This document shows, piece by piece, positions 23,349 to 31,157 of a stretch of DNA of 40,275 bases. How positions within the stretch are numbered: position 1 is the first letter of the stretch; each line of letters begins with the position of its first letter. Below the pieces are notes generated by a model that was not told the DNA's origin, did not search any database, and saw nothing but the letters and a program-made list of their open reading frames with translations. The stretch lies in the NCBI GenBank assembly GCA_963617485.1, contig CAVEPA010000015.1, positions 1 through 40,275 on the forward strand, in the 5' to 3' direction. Source of the DNA: UBA1757 sp963617485 (GTDB lineage: Bacteria > Bacteroidota > Bacteroidia > Bacteroidales > UBA1402). The translations under genes were made by a program, and so were the position numbers.

Positions 23349-25877
23349 ATGATATATCCACAGAATTACGAGGCAAAATTAGGGTTCGACCAAATACGCC
23401 GGATTCTGAAGACTCTTTGTACCAGTACATTGGGTCAGGAGCTGGTTGACGGCATGGTTTTTCTCGACCGGCCGGACGACATTGAACGCGAACTGGCCTA
23501 TGGCGAAGAATTCGTGCGGATTTTGCAGGAAGAGCTGCATTTTCCCGACTGGCAGGCCTTCGATGCCAGGGAAAGTCTGCAACGCATACGGGTGGTCGGC
23601 ACTTGGATGGACGAAACCGAACTCTTCGATTTGAAACGCAATCTGGACAGCCTGCAGCGCGTGGTAAGCTTCTTTGTGAAAGACGATGACGACGAAAGCG
23701 TTTCGCCCTACCCGCAACTGGCGGCTGTGGCCAAAGATACCGCCACCTTCCCGCAGGTACAGCGCGACATAGACCGCATACTCGACAAATTCGGACATAT
23801 ACAAGACTACGCCTCGCCCGCGCTGGCCAATATTCGCAAACAGCTGTCCATCACTACGGCCGGCGTTTCGCGCAAGCTGCATATTCTACTCAAGCAGGCC
23901 CAGGACGACGGTTTTGTGGAAAAAGGGCTGACACCCACCGTGCGCGAAGGCCGTCTGGTGATTCCCGTTTCGCCGGCTTTCAAGCGCAAAATCAAAGGCA
24001 TCGTCCACGAAGAATCGGCTTCGGGCAAAACCGTGTACGTAGAGCCGGAAGCGCTGGTGGAGGCCAACAACATGATACGCGAGCTTGAAGCCGAAGAAAA
24101 ACGCGAGATTATCCGCATCCTCACTGCTTTTGCCGACAGCATACGCCCGCTGGCTCAGGATATGCTGGCCTCGCAGTCTTTCTTGGCCTTGATAGACTTT
24201 TCGCAGGCCAAGGCGCGCCTGGCCCAGATGATACAGGGCATCAAGCCGGTGGTGGAGAACCGCTGCGTGGCCGACTGGAAACGAGCTATGCACCCGCTGC
24301 TCTATCTCTCGCTCAAGAAACAGGGCAAGGAAATTGTGCCGCTCGACATCTATCTGCACGAAAAACAGCGCATCATCCTTATTTCCGGCCCGAATGCCGG
24401 CGGCAAGTCGGTGTGTCTGAAGACTTTGGGGCTATTGCAATATATGCTGCAAACGGGCTTGATGATACCCCTGGCCGAAAACTCGGTCTGCGGCATTTTC
24501 GAAAATATTTTCATCGATATAGGCGACGAGCAGTCTATCGAAAACGATTTGAGTACTTATAGCTCTCACTTGCTGAATATCAAGTATTTCCTGCGTCATA
24601 GCAATGCACGCACCATGTTGCTCATCGATGAATTCGGTTCGGGAACGGAACCCAAAATCGGCGGTGCCATCGCACAGGCCGCACTTGAGGAGTTGAACAA
24701 ACTGAAGGTGTATGGTGTCATCACCACGCATTACGACAATCTGAAGCATTTCGCCGAAGACCAGGAAGGTATCGTCAACGGGGCCATGCTCTACGACCGC
24801 CACTTGATGCAGGCGCTCTTCCGTCTGGAAACCGGCCGGCCGGGCAGTTCGTTCGCCATTGAAATTGCCCGCAAAATAGGCTTGCCTGCCAGCATCATCG
24901 ACAAGGCTTCGGAGCTGGTGGGTACCGACTACATCGATATGGACAAGCACCTGCAGGACATCGTGCGCGACAAGCGCTACTGGGAGAACAAACGCCAGCA
25001 GGTCAAGCAGTTGGAAAAGGATTTGAGCCAGCTCACGGAGCAGTATCAGCAAGATTTGGCCCAAGTTAAGCAGGAACGCAAGGATATTCTACGGCAGGCC
25101 AAGGACGAGGCCAAGGAGTTGCTCTCGCAGGCCAATGCCCAAATTGAGAATACGATACGCGGCATTAAAGAGTCGCAAGCCGAAAAGGAACGCACGCGCC
25201 AGCTGCGCAAAAATCTGGATGAGTTCAAGCAGGAGGCTTTGGAACAACAGGCCAAGGAAGAAGCCCGTTTGCTGGCCAAGAAGGAACGCGACAAGGGCCG
25301 TATGCGTATGCCCAAGTCGCAGGAAGAAAGACTGTTGCGCAAGCTGCAGGGGCGCGGGAAGGCTGGGGTTGCGGCGGCGCAGCCGCCGCAACCCCGCCCC
25401 GCCCCCGCGCCCCTGCAGCCCGGCGACACCGTGCACATCAAAGGTCAAGACACGCTGGGTACCATCATCGAGATCAAGGGCAAGAAAGCGCTGGTGGCCT
25501 TCGACAACATGAAGAGCCGCGTCGAGTTGGACAAGCTGGAAAAAGGCAAGCCCAAGAAAGAAGCGCCCACCAAGCAGCAAAGCTATCAGCTGTTGGGCCA
25601 TCGCACCAGCGATGAAGTACACCGCATCAGCGCCCAGTTCCGGCCGGAAATAGACATGCGCGGCATGCGTGCCGACGAAGCACTGATGGCCTTACAATAT
25701 TATATGGACGATGCCATAGTGGTAGGTGCCAAAAAGGTGCGCATACTGCACGGCACCGGCACAGGAGCCTTGCGCGAACTGGTAAGGCAATATGTGGCCA
25801 CCCTGCCCCAAGTACGCAGCTATCACGACGAACACGTACAGTTGGGCGGCAGCGGTATCACCGTAGTGGAGTTTTAA
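23349..25877 (+). CDS. mutS2: Endonuclease MutS2-family ATPase with Smr domain
   Basis: MutS2 is a MutS homologue not used in mismatch repair. It is linked to suppression of recombination and, in Bacillus, to rescue of collided ribosomes. This 842-residue protein has the MutS core helices, the P-loop GPNAGGKS (near 350), Walker B LLIDEFGSGTEP (near 428), and a long charged coiled coil (about 535-650). A Pro/Ala-rich linker (about 675-690, QPPQPRPAPAP), a KOW-like beta segment (GDTVHIKGQDTLGTI) and a C-terminal Smr domain (IDMRGMRADEAL, ILHGTGTGALR) follow. The Smr domain carries the nuclease activity in this family. It heads a plus-strand run with the ygiQ-like gene 9 bases downstream. Confidence 0.96.
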   Translation: MIYPQNYEAKLGFDQIRRILKTLCTSTLGQELVDGMVFLDRPDDIERELAYGEEFVRILQEELHFPDWQAFDARESLQRIRVVGTWMDETELFDLKRNLDSLQRVVSFFVKDDDDESVSPYPQLAAVAKDTATFPQVQRDIDRILDKFGHIQDYASPALANIRKQLSITTAGVSRKLHILLKQAQDDGFVEKGLTPTVREGRLVIPVSPAFKRKIKGIVHEESASGKTVYVEPEALVEANNMIRELEAEEKREIIRILTAFADSIRPLAQDMLASQSFLALIDFSQAKARLAQMIQGIKPVVENRCVADWKRAMHPLLYLSLKKQGKEIVPLDIYLHEKQRIILISGPNAGGKSVCLKTLGLLQYMLQTGLMIPLAENSVCGIFENIFIDIGDEQSIENDLSTYSSHLLNIKYFLRHSNARTMLLIDEFGSGTEPKIGGAIAQAALEELNKLKVYGVITTHYDNLKHFAEDQEGIVNGAMLYDRHLMQALFRLETGRPGSSFAIEIARKIGLPASIIDKASELVGTDYIDMDKHLQDIVRDKRYWENKRQQVKQLEKDLSQLTEQYQQDLAQVKQERKDILRQAKDEAKELLSQANAQIENTIRGIKESQAEKERTRQLRKNLDEFKQEALEQQAKEEARLLAKKERDKGRMRMPKSQEERLLRKLQGRGKAGVAAAQPPQPRPAPAPLQPGDTVHIKGQDTLGTIIEIKGKKALVAFDNMKSRVELDKLEKGKPKKEAPTKQQSYQLLGHRTSDEVHRISAQFRPEIDMRGMRADEALMALQYYMDDAIVVGAKKVRILHGTGTGALRELVRQYVATLPQVRSYHDEHVQLGGSGITVVEF

Positions 25878-25883
25878 AAGGAG
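25878..25883 (+). promoter_or_regulatory. Strong Shine-Dalgarno sequence before the ygiQ-like gene
   Basis: AAGGAG, just after the mutS2 stop and 3 bases before the ATG at 25887, is a rare canonical ribosome binding site in this window. It fixes the start. Confidence 0.6.
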
Positions 25884-25886
25884 AAA

Positions 25887-27701
25887 ATGCAGAGGTTTTT
25901 GCCGACAACCAAGAAAGAGCTCGAATATCTGGGCTGGGAAGAGGTCGATGTGATCCTTTTCAGCGGCGATGCCTATGTAGACCATCCATCTTTCGGGGCG
26001 GCCGTCGCCGGACGCTTGCTGGAATCGGGCGGGCTGCGCGTGGCCATTGTGCCGCAACCCGACTGGCGCGGCGATTGGCGCGACTTCAAGAAACTGGGCC
26101 GTCCGCGTCTGTTCTTTGCCATTTCGGCCGGCTGCATGGACTCTATGGTGAACCGCTACACAGCCAACAAGCGCCTGCGCAGCGACGATGCCTATACCCC
26201 CGACGGCCGCCCGGGCGCACGACCCGACTACTGCACCGTCACCTACGCCAAAATCATCAAGCAGCTCTATCCCGATGTGCCCTTGGTTATCGGTGGCATC
26301 GAGGCTTCCATGCGGCGTCTTACGCATTACGACTATTGGTCGGACCGCCTGATGCCCAGCATTTTGGTAGACAGCCAGGCCGACCTGCTGCTTTACGGCA
26401 TGGGCGAAATCAACCTGCCGCGCATGGCCCGTCACCTGCTGGAAGGCGGCCGTTTCGACGACATCAAACAATGGCCGCAAGTGGCCTATCTGCGCGAGCG
26501 CAACACCCCCGACGAGGGCATCGAAAGCATTCGCCTGCATTCGCACGAAGACTGTCTGAAAAGCAAACTCAAGCAAGCCGAGAATTTCCGCCATATCGAA
26601 GAAGAATCGAACCGCATGCAGGCTGTCAGGCTGATACAGGCCGTCGGACGACAGGAAGTGGTGGTAAATCCGCCCTATCCGCCCATGAGCAGCGAGCAGC
26701 TGGATGCATCCTTCGACCTGCCCTATACTCGTCTGCCACATCCCAAATACAAAGGCAAACGCATTCCCGCCTACGACATGATCAAGCATTCGGTGTGCCT
26801 GCACCGGGGCTGTTTCGGCGGTTGCTCGTTCTGCGCCATTTCGGCCCATCAGGGCAAATTCATCGTCTCGCGCAGCAAGGAATCTATCCTGCGCGAAGTA
26901 AAACAGATTATTCAGAGCGAAGATTTCAAGGGCTATCTGAGCGATTTGGGCGGTCCGTCGGCCAATATGTACCGCATGGGCGGCCGCAAGAAAGAGGTCT
27001 GTCTCAAATGCAAGAAGCCTTCTTGCCTGCATCCGCAAGTCTGCCCCAACCTGCTGGTAGACCACCGGCCCTTGTTGGAGATTTACCGCGAAGTGGACGC
27101 ACTGCCCGGAGTCAAGAAGAGCTTTATCGGCAGCGGCATACGCTACGACCTTATCTTGCGCGGCAAGGATGCAGCGGCCATGGATTATTGCCGCGAGCTT
27201 GTCACCAACCATGTTTCGGGCCGTCTGAAGGTGGCTCCGGAGCATACCGAAGAGGCCGTGCTGCACTGTATGCGCAAGCCCTCGTTCGACTGTTTTGTGG
27301 AGTTCAACCGTCTGTTCGAAGAAATAGAGAACGAACGCCTCAAGGCGGGTCTGGGTCCCAAAGGCCGTCAGGAGCTGATTCCTTATTTTATCAGTTCGCA
27401 CCCGGCTTGCCACGAAAGGGACATGCTGCAACTGGCGCTGAAAACCAAGCACATGCACTTCCATCTGGAACAGGTGCAGGACTTCACGCCCACGCCCATG
27501 ACGCTGGCCACCGAAATGTACTACACGGGCTACGACCCTTACACGCTCAAGCCTGTCTACACGGCCAAGAGCAAGGAAGACAAGCTCGACCAACGCCGCT
27601 ATTTCTTCTGGTACAAGCCCGAAGAACGTGCCAATATTATCCGCAATCTCAACAAGTTGGGTTGCCAGTCGCTGATTAAACCGCTGTTGGCCCATGAATA
27701 G
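25887..27701 (+). CDS. YgiQ family radical SAM protein (UPF0313)
   Basis: This 604-residue radical SAM enzyme has its iron-sulfur cysteines in CLHRGCFGGCSFC (CxxxC..C pattern, near residue 305). The N-terminal region (VDVILFSGDAYVDHPSFGAA) is the family's signature start. A second Cys cluster (CLKCKKPSCLHPQVC, near 375) and the C-terminal DUF3362-type region (FTPTPMTLATEMYYTG) complete the family architecture. The reaction catalysed by YgiQ proteins is not established. It lies 9 bases after mutS2, and its last 8 bases overlap the following lipoprotein gene, so the genes are co-transcribed and probably coupled. Confidence 0.95.
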   Translation: MQRFLPTTKKELEYLGWEEVDVILFSGDAYVDHPSFGAAVAGRLLESGGLRVAIVPQPDWRGDWRDFKKLGRPRLFFAISAGCMDSMVNRYTANKRLRSDDAYTPDGRPGARPDYCTVTYAKIIKQLYPDVPLVIGGIEASMRRLTHYDYWSDRLMPSILVDSQADLLLYGMGEINLPRMARHLLEGGRFDDIKQWPQVAYLRERNTPDEGIESIRLHSHEDCLKSKLKQAENFRHIEEESNRMQAVRLIQAVGRQEVVVNPPYPPMSSEQLDASFDLPYTRLPHPKYKGKRIPAYDMIKHSVCLHRGCFGGCSFCAISAHQGKFIVSRSKESILREVKQIIQSEDFKGYLSDLGGPSANMYRMGGRKKEVCLKCKKPSCLHPQVCPNLLVDHRPLLEIYREVDALPGVKKSFIGSGIRYDLILRGKDAAAMDYCRELVTNHVSGRLKVAPEHTEEAVLHCMRKPSFDCFVEFNRLFEEIENERLKAGLGPKGRQELIPYFISSHPACHERDMLQLALKTKHMHFHLEQVQDFTPTPMTLATEMYYTGYDPYTLKPVYTAKSKEDKLDQRRYFFWYKPEERANIIRNLNKLGCQSLIKPLLAHE

Positions 27702-28467
27702 ACGTTTCATCACCTATCTGCTGCTCTTGCTCGGCTTAAGTCTAGGCCTGAGCGCTTGCCGTCCCGACCGCCTGGCCGATGAGCTGTGCGGTACTTGGGC
27801 CTTGGAGTCCATTAACGACGAGGGCGTGGGCGTGAACCACCTTGAAATACTGGAGTTCCATCCCGACGGGCAACTGACCGTGGCCAAAATGTACGGCCCC
27901 AGCCATCACTTCAGGAAACGCTGGATAGAGTCCAAGGGGAACCATTACCGCCTTAACGGCCGTCGTCTGATGATGGACGGGCGCTTGGGCAACGGGTTGT
28001 CGTTCGTCAAAAACACGCATATACAGCACATCGACAGCCTGCACCTGCAGCAGCGCGTTGGCAAGCACCTTATCGGGCAGATCGACCAGATTTTTACCAA
28101 AGGCCGTTACCGTCAGGTTTACCACAAGCTCAACACCGACTATCCCCAGCCCGTGGGCAAATGGGAACTGATGGAACTGAACGGGCGACGTTTCGGCGGG
28201 CTGCGCTTTCATCTGAAGAGCGACGGCAGTTTCGACTGCTTCATCGAGAACAACGGGCGCTGGGATTTGAAGCGCGACAACGACGGGCGCTGGTACTCTT
28301 ATGGTAACATTCTGTGTATCAACTACTTCAACGATATTTTAAGAGAAGAACTCTCGTACGAGAACGTCAGCTACTGCTTCCGCTACGAAATCAGCGACGA
28401 CATCATCACCTGGATATCCAACGACAACGAATTCAGCAGTTTCGTGCTGGTAAAATACGAAGACTAA
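27694..28467 (+). CDS. Lipoprotein with two lipocalin-like halves (257 aa)
   Basis: A lipobox (GLSAC, Cys22) indicates lipid anchoring. The mature chain looks like two related beta modules, each starting with a G-x-W strand: LCGTWALESIN (near 30) and PVGKWELMELNG (near 153), each followed by alternating short strands with FHPDGQL or LKSDGSF turns. This pattern fits small lipocalin-like domains of Bacteroidetes. I do not recognise a named family. The start overlaps the ygiQ-like stop (ATGAATAG), which shows coupling. The HIT gene starts 28 bases later. Confidence 0.8.
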   Translation: MNRRFITYLLLLLGLSLGLSACRPDRLADELCGTWALESINDEGVGVNHLEILEFHPDGQLTVAKMYGPSHHFRKRWIESKGNHYRLNGRRLMMDGRLGNGLSFVKNTHIQHIDSLHLQQRVGKHLIGQIDQIFTKGRYRQVYHKLNTDYPQPVGKWELMELNGRRFGGLRFHLKSDGSFDCFIENNGRWDLKRDNDGRWYSYGNILCINYFNDILREELSYENVSYCFRYEISDDIITWISNDNEFSSFVLVKYED

Positions 28468-28495
28468 ACTACATCAACCTAATAAACAAGCACTT

Positions 28496-28930
28496 ATGTA
28501 CAGCGATCCTAAAGAATGTCTCTATTGCACCAACAACGAGACGCTTCACAACTTGATGATTGAAATCGGACACCTCAGAGTTTCCCGCGCCTTTATCTTC
28601 AAAGAGCAGTCTTATCATGGCCGTTGCCTGGTAAGTTACGACCATCACGTGAACGACCTGAACGAGCTCAGCGACGAAGAGCGCAATGCCTTTATGGCCG
28701 ATGTGGCCGATGTTACCCGCGCCATGCAGAAGCTTTTCAAGCCCGAAAAAATAAACTACGGCGCTTATGCCGACAAGCTCTCGCACCTGCATTTCCATCT
28801 GGCCCCCAAGTATGTGGACGGTTTGGATTACGGCGGTGTTTTCCAGATGAATCCGGGCAAAGTTTATCTGAGCGACGAAGAATATGCCGCCATGCGCACT
28901 GCCCTACGCCAAGAACTGGGAATAAAGTAA
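28496..28930 (+). CDS. HIT-family nucleotide hydrolase/transferase (144 aa)
   Basis: The histidine triad motif SHLHFHLAP gives His97, His99 and His101. An N-terminal Cys pair (ECLYC, Cys8 and Cys11) resembles the zinc site of several HIT proteins. Members hydrolyse nucleotide conjugates such as adenosine phosphoramidates or dinucleoside polyphosphates. The exact substrate cannot be read from the sequence. Length is normal. It ends the mutS2 plus-strand run and is followed by a palindromic repeat region rather than a typical T-rich terminator. Confidence 0.93.
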   Translation: MYSDPKECLYCTNNETLHNLMIEIGHLRVSRAFIFKEQSYHGRCLVSYDHHVNDLNELSDEERNAFMADVADVTRAMQKLFKPEKINYGAYADKLSHLHFHLAPKYVDGLDYGGVFQMNPGKVYLSDEEYAAMRTALRQELGIK

Positions 28931-28947
28931 GCCGACCCACCGACACA

Positions 28948-29081
28948 TGACTGATGAGCAAAGCGGAAATGCCCGAAAATTGATGAATTGCCGAGGTAAT
29001 TTTCGAGGCAGTTGCGGTTTGCGAAGAAGGAGCGTGCTGGTAGCACGTGACTGATGAGCAAAGCGGAAATGCCCGAAAATT
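28948..29081. repeat. Palindromic intergenic repeat element (two direct copies plus one imperfect inverted copy)
   Basis: A 34-base segment is present identically at 28948-28981 and 29048-29081, exactly 100 bases apart. Between them, 28998-29022 is an imperfect reverse complement of 28958-28981, so they can form a stem of about 24 pairs with a 16-base loop. A second small hairpin, CGTGCT-GGT-AGCACG, lies at 29033-29047. The right direct copy runs to the first bases of the LuxR-type gene's stop codon. The layout resembles REP/BIME-like or small MITE-like elements. Confidence 0.85.
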
Positions 29082-29667
29082 ACCCGGCAATTATGCCTTG
29101 CATGATAGCATAGACCGTAAGACCCGCCACCGATTTGATGCCCGTCTTACGGTTAATATTTTTGCGGTGCGTGATAACGGTATTGATGGAAATATTCAGC
29201 TTGTCGGCAATTTCCTTGTTCATGAGACCTTGGGCCACACAACGCAAAACCTCGATTTCGCGGTCGGAAAGCTCGTAGTTTTCTTCGGAATTCACATTGA
29301 TGGTAGAGAGCGGAAGATTGCCCAAGAGTTGGTTGAGGCAAGCGAACAATTCATCGGGAGTCTGTGTTAAGCAAAAAGAGGATGAATAATCGGCAAGGTT
29401 ATCGCAAGAGGTAGGTTGGGTATAAAATAGGGCCAGCAAAGGTATTTTTATCTGATGGAGCAAACGGGAGTCGGGAGCCAGGAGCGGATTAAGAATGATA
29501 AGGTCGGGATGCTCCAGGCCAAGAGCATTGGAAAGATGGTCTAAAGAGTAAATAGGCGTGAGGCAGCGGAAGGCGCGGTTACGGCCCAAAACAGCCAAAA
29601 GGCCCTCCGAGACAATGGCGGAAGGCTCCACAACAAGTATCTTGGCTTGACGCTGCAAACGGCTCAT
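29080..29667 (-). CDS. LuxR/NarL-type regulator with degenerate receiver domain (195 aa)
   Basis: A C-terminal LuxR-type helix-turn-helix (about 130-192; LSDREIEVLRCVAQGLMNKEIA, NTVITHRKNI) follows a receiver-like N-terminus (about 8-115). The phospho-acceptor Asp of real receivers is replaced by Asn60 (DLIILNPLL). The usual Asp-Asp pocket reads VVEPS, and the conserved Lys is not recognisable. Phosphorylation is therefore unlikely. The start overlaps the stop of the hemerythrin-like gene as ATGA, so the two are translationally coupled. Family knowledge places such pairs together in several Bacteroidales. That the hemerythrin partner provides the signal (oxygen, NO or iron) is inference. Its 3' end reaches into the repeat element. 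Confidence 0.9.
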   Translation of the reverse strand: MSRLQRQAKILVVEPSAIVSEGLLAVLGRNRAFRCLTPIYSLDHLSNALGLEHPDLIILNPLLAPDSRLLHQIKIPLLALFYTQPTSCDNLADYSSSFCLTQTPDELFACLNQLLGNLPLSTINVNSEENYELSDREIEVLRCVAQGLMNKEIADKLNISINTVITHRKNINRKTGIKSVAGLTVYAIMQGIIAG

Positions 29668-30356
29668 AACTTTTTAGACAAATATTTGACGTAAGGAAGC
29701 AAGATCTTTTCCTCGATGTGCTCATGCTTTTCCAAGTCTTTGGTTACTTGGAAGATATCGAAGATAAGGTCGATGGCATCGTTGCTGAAAGAATTGGCAG
29801 GCAGATACTTGAAGATGATTTGCGTAAGGTCGGCCAGTTTGTCCTTGATATTCTCGTGCACCTCGCTGTAGGCCGGAATGGAAGCGTGGGCAGGAGTCTT
29901 GCCCTCCTGCAAGGCGGCCACGTAAGGGAAAGTTATTTCTTCTTCGCTTTGGAAATGTTCGCGAACCTCTTCTATATAATCATCGAAAAAGCGGCAAAGC
30001 ACACGTCCGAACTTATCTTCAAGACTGGCGGCCAAAAGATAGAGATGATGGTCGATATGCTCCAGACGTTCTTGCAGATAATAGTGGTGCGAAGCCTTCA
30101 GGTAAGGCAGGAGCTGACTCATATCGGTCTGCTGGATCTCGCGAGTGGAAGGCTCATAGTAGTCGAAAGTGTAGACGTTGCAGAGCAGCGTAAAGAAATC
30201 GACAGAGAGGCCGTATTCCTTGCACACGGTTTCGACGCTCTTGTCGCCAAAGCCCAAAGAGATGCCCAGGCGCGGCAACATCAATATTAGATTGTGGTTG
30301 GCCAGAATCAGGTCTGACAAACGCATTTTGGCCGAGAAGTAAACGGGTTCTTTCAT
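29664..30356 (-). CDS. Hemerythrin-like (HHE) domain protein, RIC-like (230 aa)
   Basis: The protein has a helical hemerythrin-type domain with candidate diiron ligands in LKASHHYYL, HIDHH, REHFQSEEE (HxxxE), SEVHENI and EKHEHIEEK (HxxxE). The N-terminal ~80 residues include a short region like the ScdA/RIC N-terminal domain, though the usual Cys pair is not obvious. RIC proteins repair iron-sulfur centres after oxidative or nitrosative stress, and related proteins sense oxygen or NO. It is 21 bases downstream of dedA and overlaps the LuxR-type gene by four bases, so it is the middle of a three-gene minus-strand operon. Confidence 0.88.
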   Translation of the reverse strand: MKEPVYFSAKMRLSDLILANHNLILMLPRLGISLGFGDKSVETVCKEYGLSVDFFTLLCNVYTFDYYEPSTREIQQTDMSQLLPYLKASHHYYLQERLEHIDHHLYLLAASLEDKFGRVLCRFFDDYIEEVREHFQSEEEITFPYVAALQEGKTPAHASIPAYSEVHENIKDKLADLTQIIFKYLPANSFSNDAIDLIFDIFQVTKDLEKHEHIEEKILLPYVKYLSKKL

Positions 30357-30377
30357 GGCGAAGAATAGCTTGACGGT

Positions 30378-31025
30378 TTAGGCTTGTTTGGCAGCTTTAC
30401 GCTTGCGCAAGATGGAGCGCAGCACAAAAAAGACGATGACAGCGGCCACGATTCCGATGATACACCAGCCGATTTCGTTGCTGTAGCGTTCCACGATGGG
30501 CTGGAGTTCTTCTTTGGGCACCACGCGGTAAAGCAGGTAGCCCAGCGTAGCCAGAACGATGTTCCACGCACCGGCGCCAAGGGCGGTAAAGGCAAGGAAC
30601 ACAGGCAGTTTCATGCGGGCAAGGCCGGCCGGTATGGAAATAAGCTGACGCACAGCGGGAATCAGGCGGCCCACCAGGGTGGAAACGATGCCGTGGTCGC
30701 GGAAATACTTTTCGGCTTGGGCAATTTTTTCACCGCTCAAAAGGCAAAGGTGACCCAAGCGACTATCGGCGAACTTGTACACCAGCGGACGGCCTATCCA
30801 TAGGGCCAGACCGTAATTGATGAGTGCTCCCAGGCAGGCTCCCAAGGTGGCGAAAAGTACTACCAGATAAATATTCAGTTCGCCGGCAGCGGCATTGTAT
30901 GCGGCAGGCGGCACCACGATTTCGGAAGGGAAAGGAATGAAGGAACTCTCAATGGTCATCAGCAGTGTTATGGTCCAATAATTAAGATGGTCGAGACACC
31001 ACTGGATAAAAGACAGGGATTCCAT
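30378..31025 (-). CDS. DedA-family membrane protein (215 aa)
   Basis: This is an integral inner-membrane protein of the DedA/SNARE-associated family. It has several hydrophobic helices, an N-terminal re-entrant region with ESSFIPFPSEIVVPP, and the conserved GRLIPAVRQLISIPAG motif (near 133-148) with its key arginines. Members act in membrane homeostasis, and some flip undecaprenyl phosphate or phospholipids. The C-terminus is basic (LRKRKAAKQA). It is the first gene of the operon with the hemerythrin-like and LuxR-type genes and is divergent from pnp. Confidence 0.93.
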   Translation of the reverse strand: MESLSFIQWCLDHLNYWTITLLMTIESSFIPFPSEIVVPPAAYNAAAGELNIYLVVLFATLGACLGALINYGLALWIGRPLVYKFADSRLGHLCLLSGEKIAQAEKYFRDHGIVSTLVGRLIPAVRQLISIPAGLARMKLPVFLAFTALGAGAWNIVLATLGYLLYRVVPKEELQPIVERYSNEIGWCIIGIVAAVIVFFVLRSILRKRKAAKQA

Positions 31026-31069
31026 GTAAGGTCGTTATGCTTGTAAATAAATATTCATTTTTAGAGCGA

Positions 31070-31077
31070 CAAAAGTA
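31070..31077 (-). promoter_or_regulatory. -7 element for the dedA operon
   Basis: Read on the minus strand, this is TACTTTTG, matching TAnnTTTG, 45 bases before the dedA start. It is an exact mirror image of the pnp element at 31090-31097. Confidence 0.55.
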
Positions 31078-31089
31078 GATATTTTTTTG

Positions 31090-31097
31090 TACTTTTG
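31090..31097 (+). promoter_or_regulatory. -7 element for pnp
   Basis: TACTTTTG matches TAnnTTTG and gives a leader of about 55 bases before the ATG at 31158. An upstream in-frame start at 31095 would fall inside this element, so it is rejected. Confidence 0.6.
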
Positions 31098-31157
31098 CCC
31101 GATTTTTATCGATTTAATATTAACAGGGTGCAAAGTGTACCCATAAACGAGATTTTT

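Noticed and set aside
26075..27679. 534-codon plus-strand frame inside the ygiQ-like gene
   Set aside because: Overlapping frame rich in Arg, Pro, His and Gln with no domain. The YgiQ frame has clear family motifs.
25692..27713. 673-codon open frame on the minus strand opposite the ygiQ-like gene
   Set aside because: It is a shadow of the GC-rich ygiQ-like coding strand. It has no recognisable domain and covers two well-supported genes.
28948..29081. CRISPR-like repeat pair
   Set aside because: Only two direct copies with a 66-base interval that itself contains an inverted copy. No cas genes nearby.
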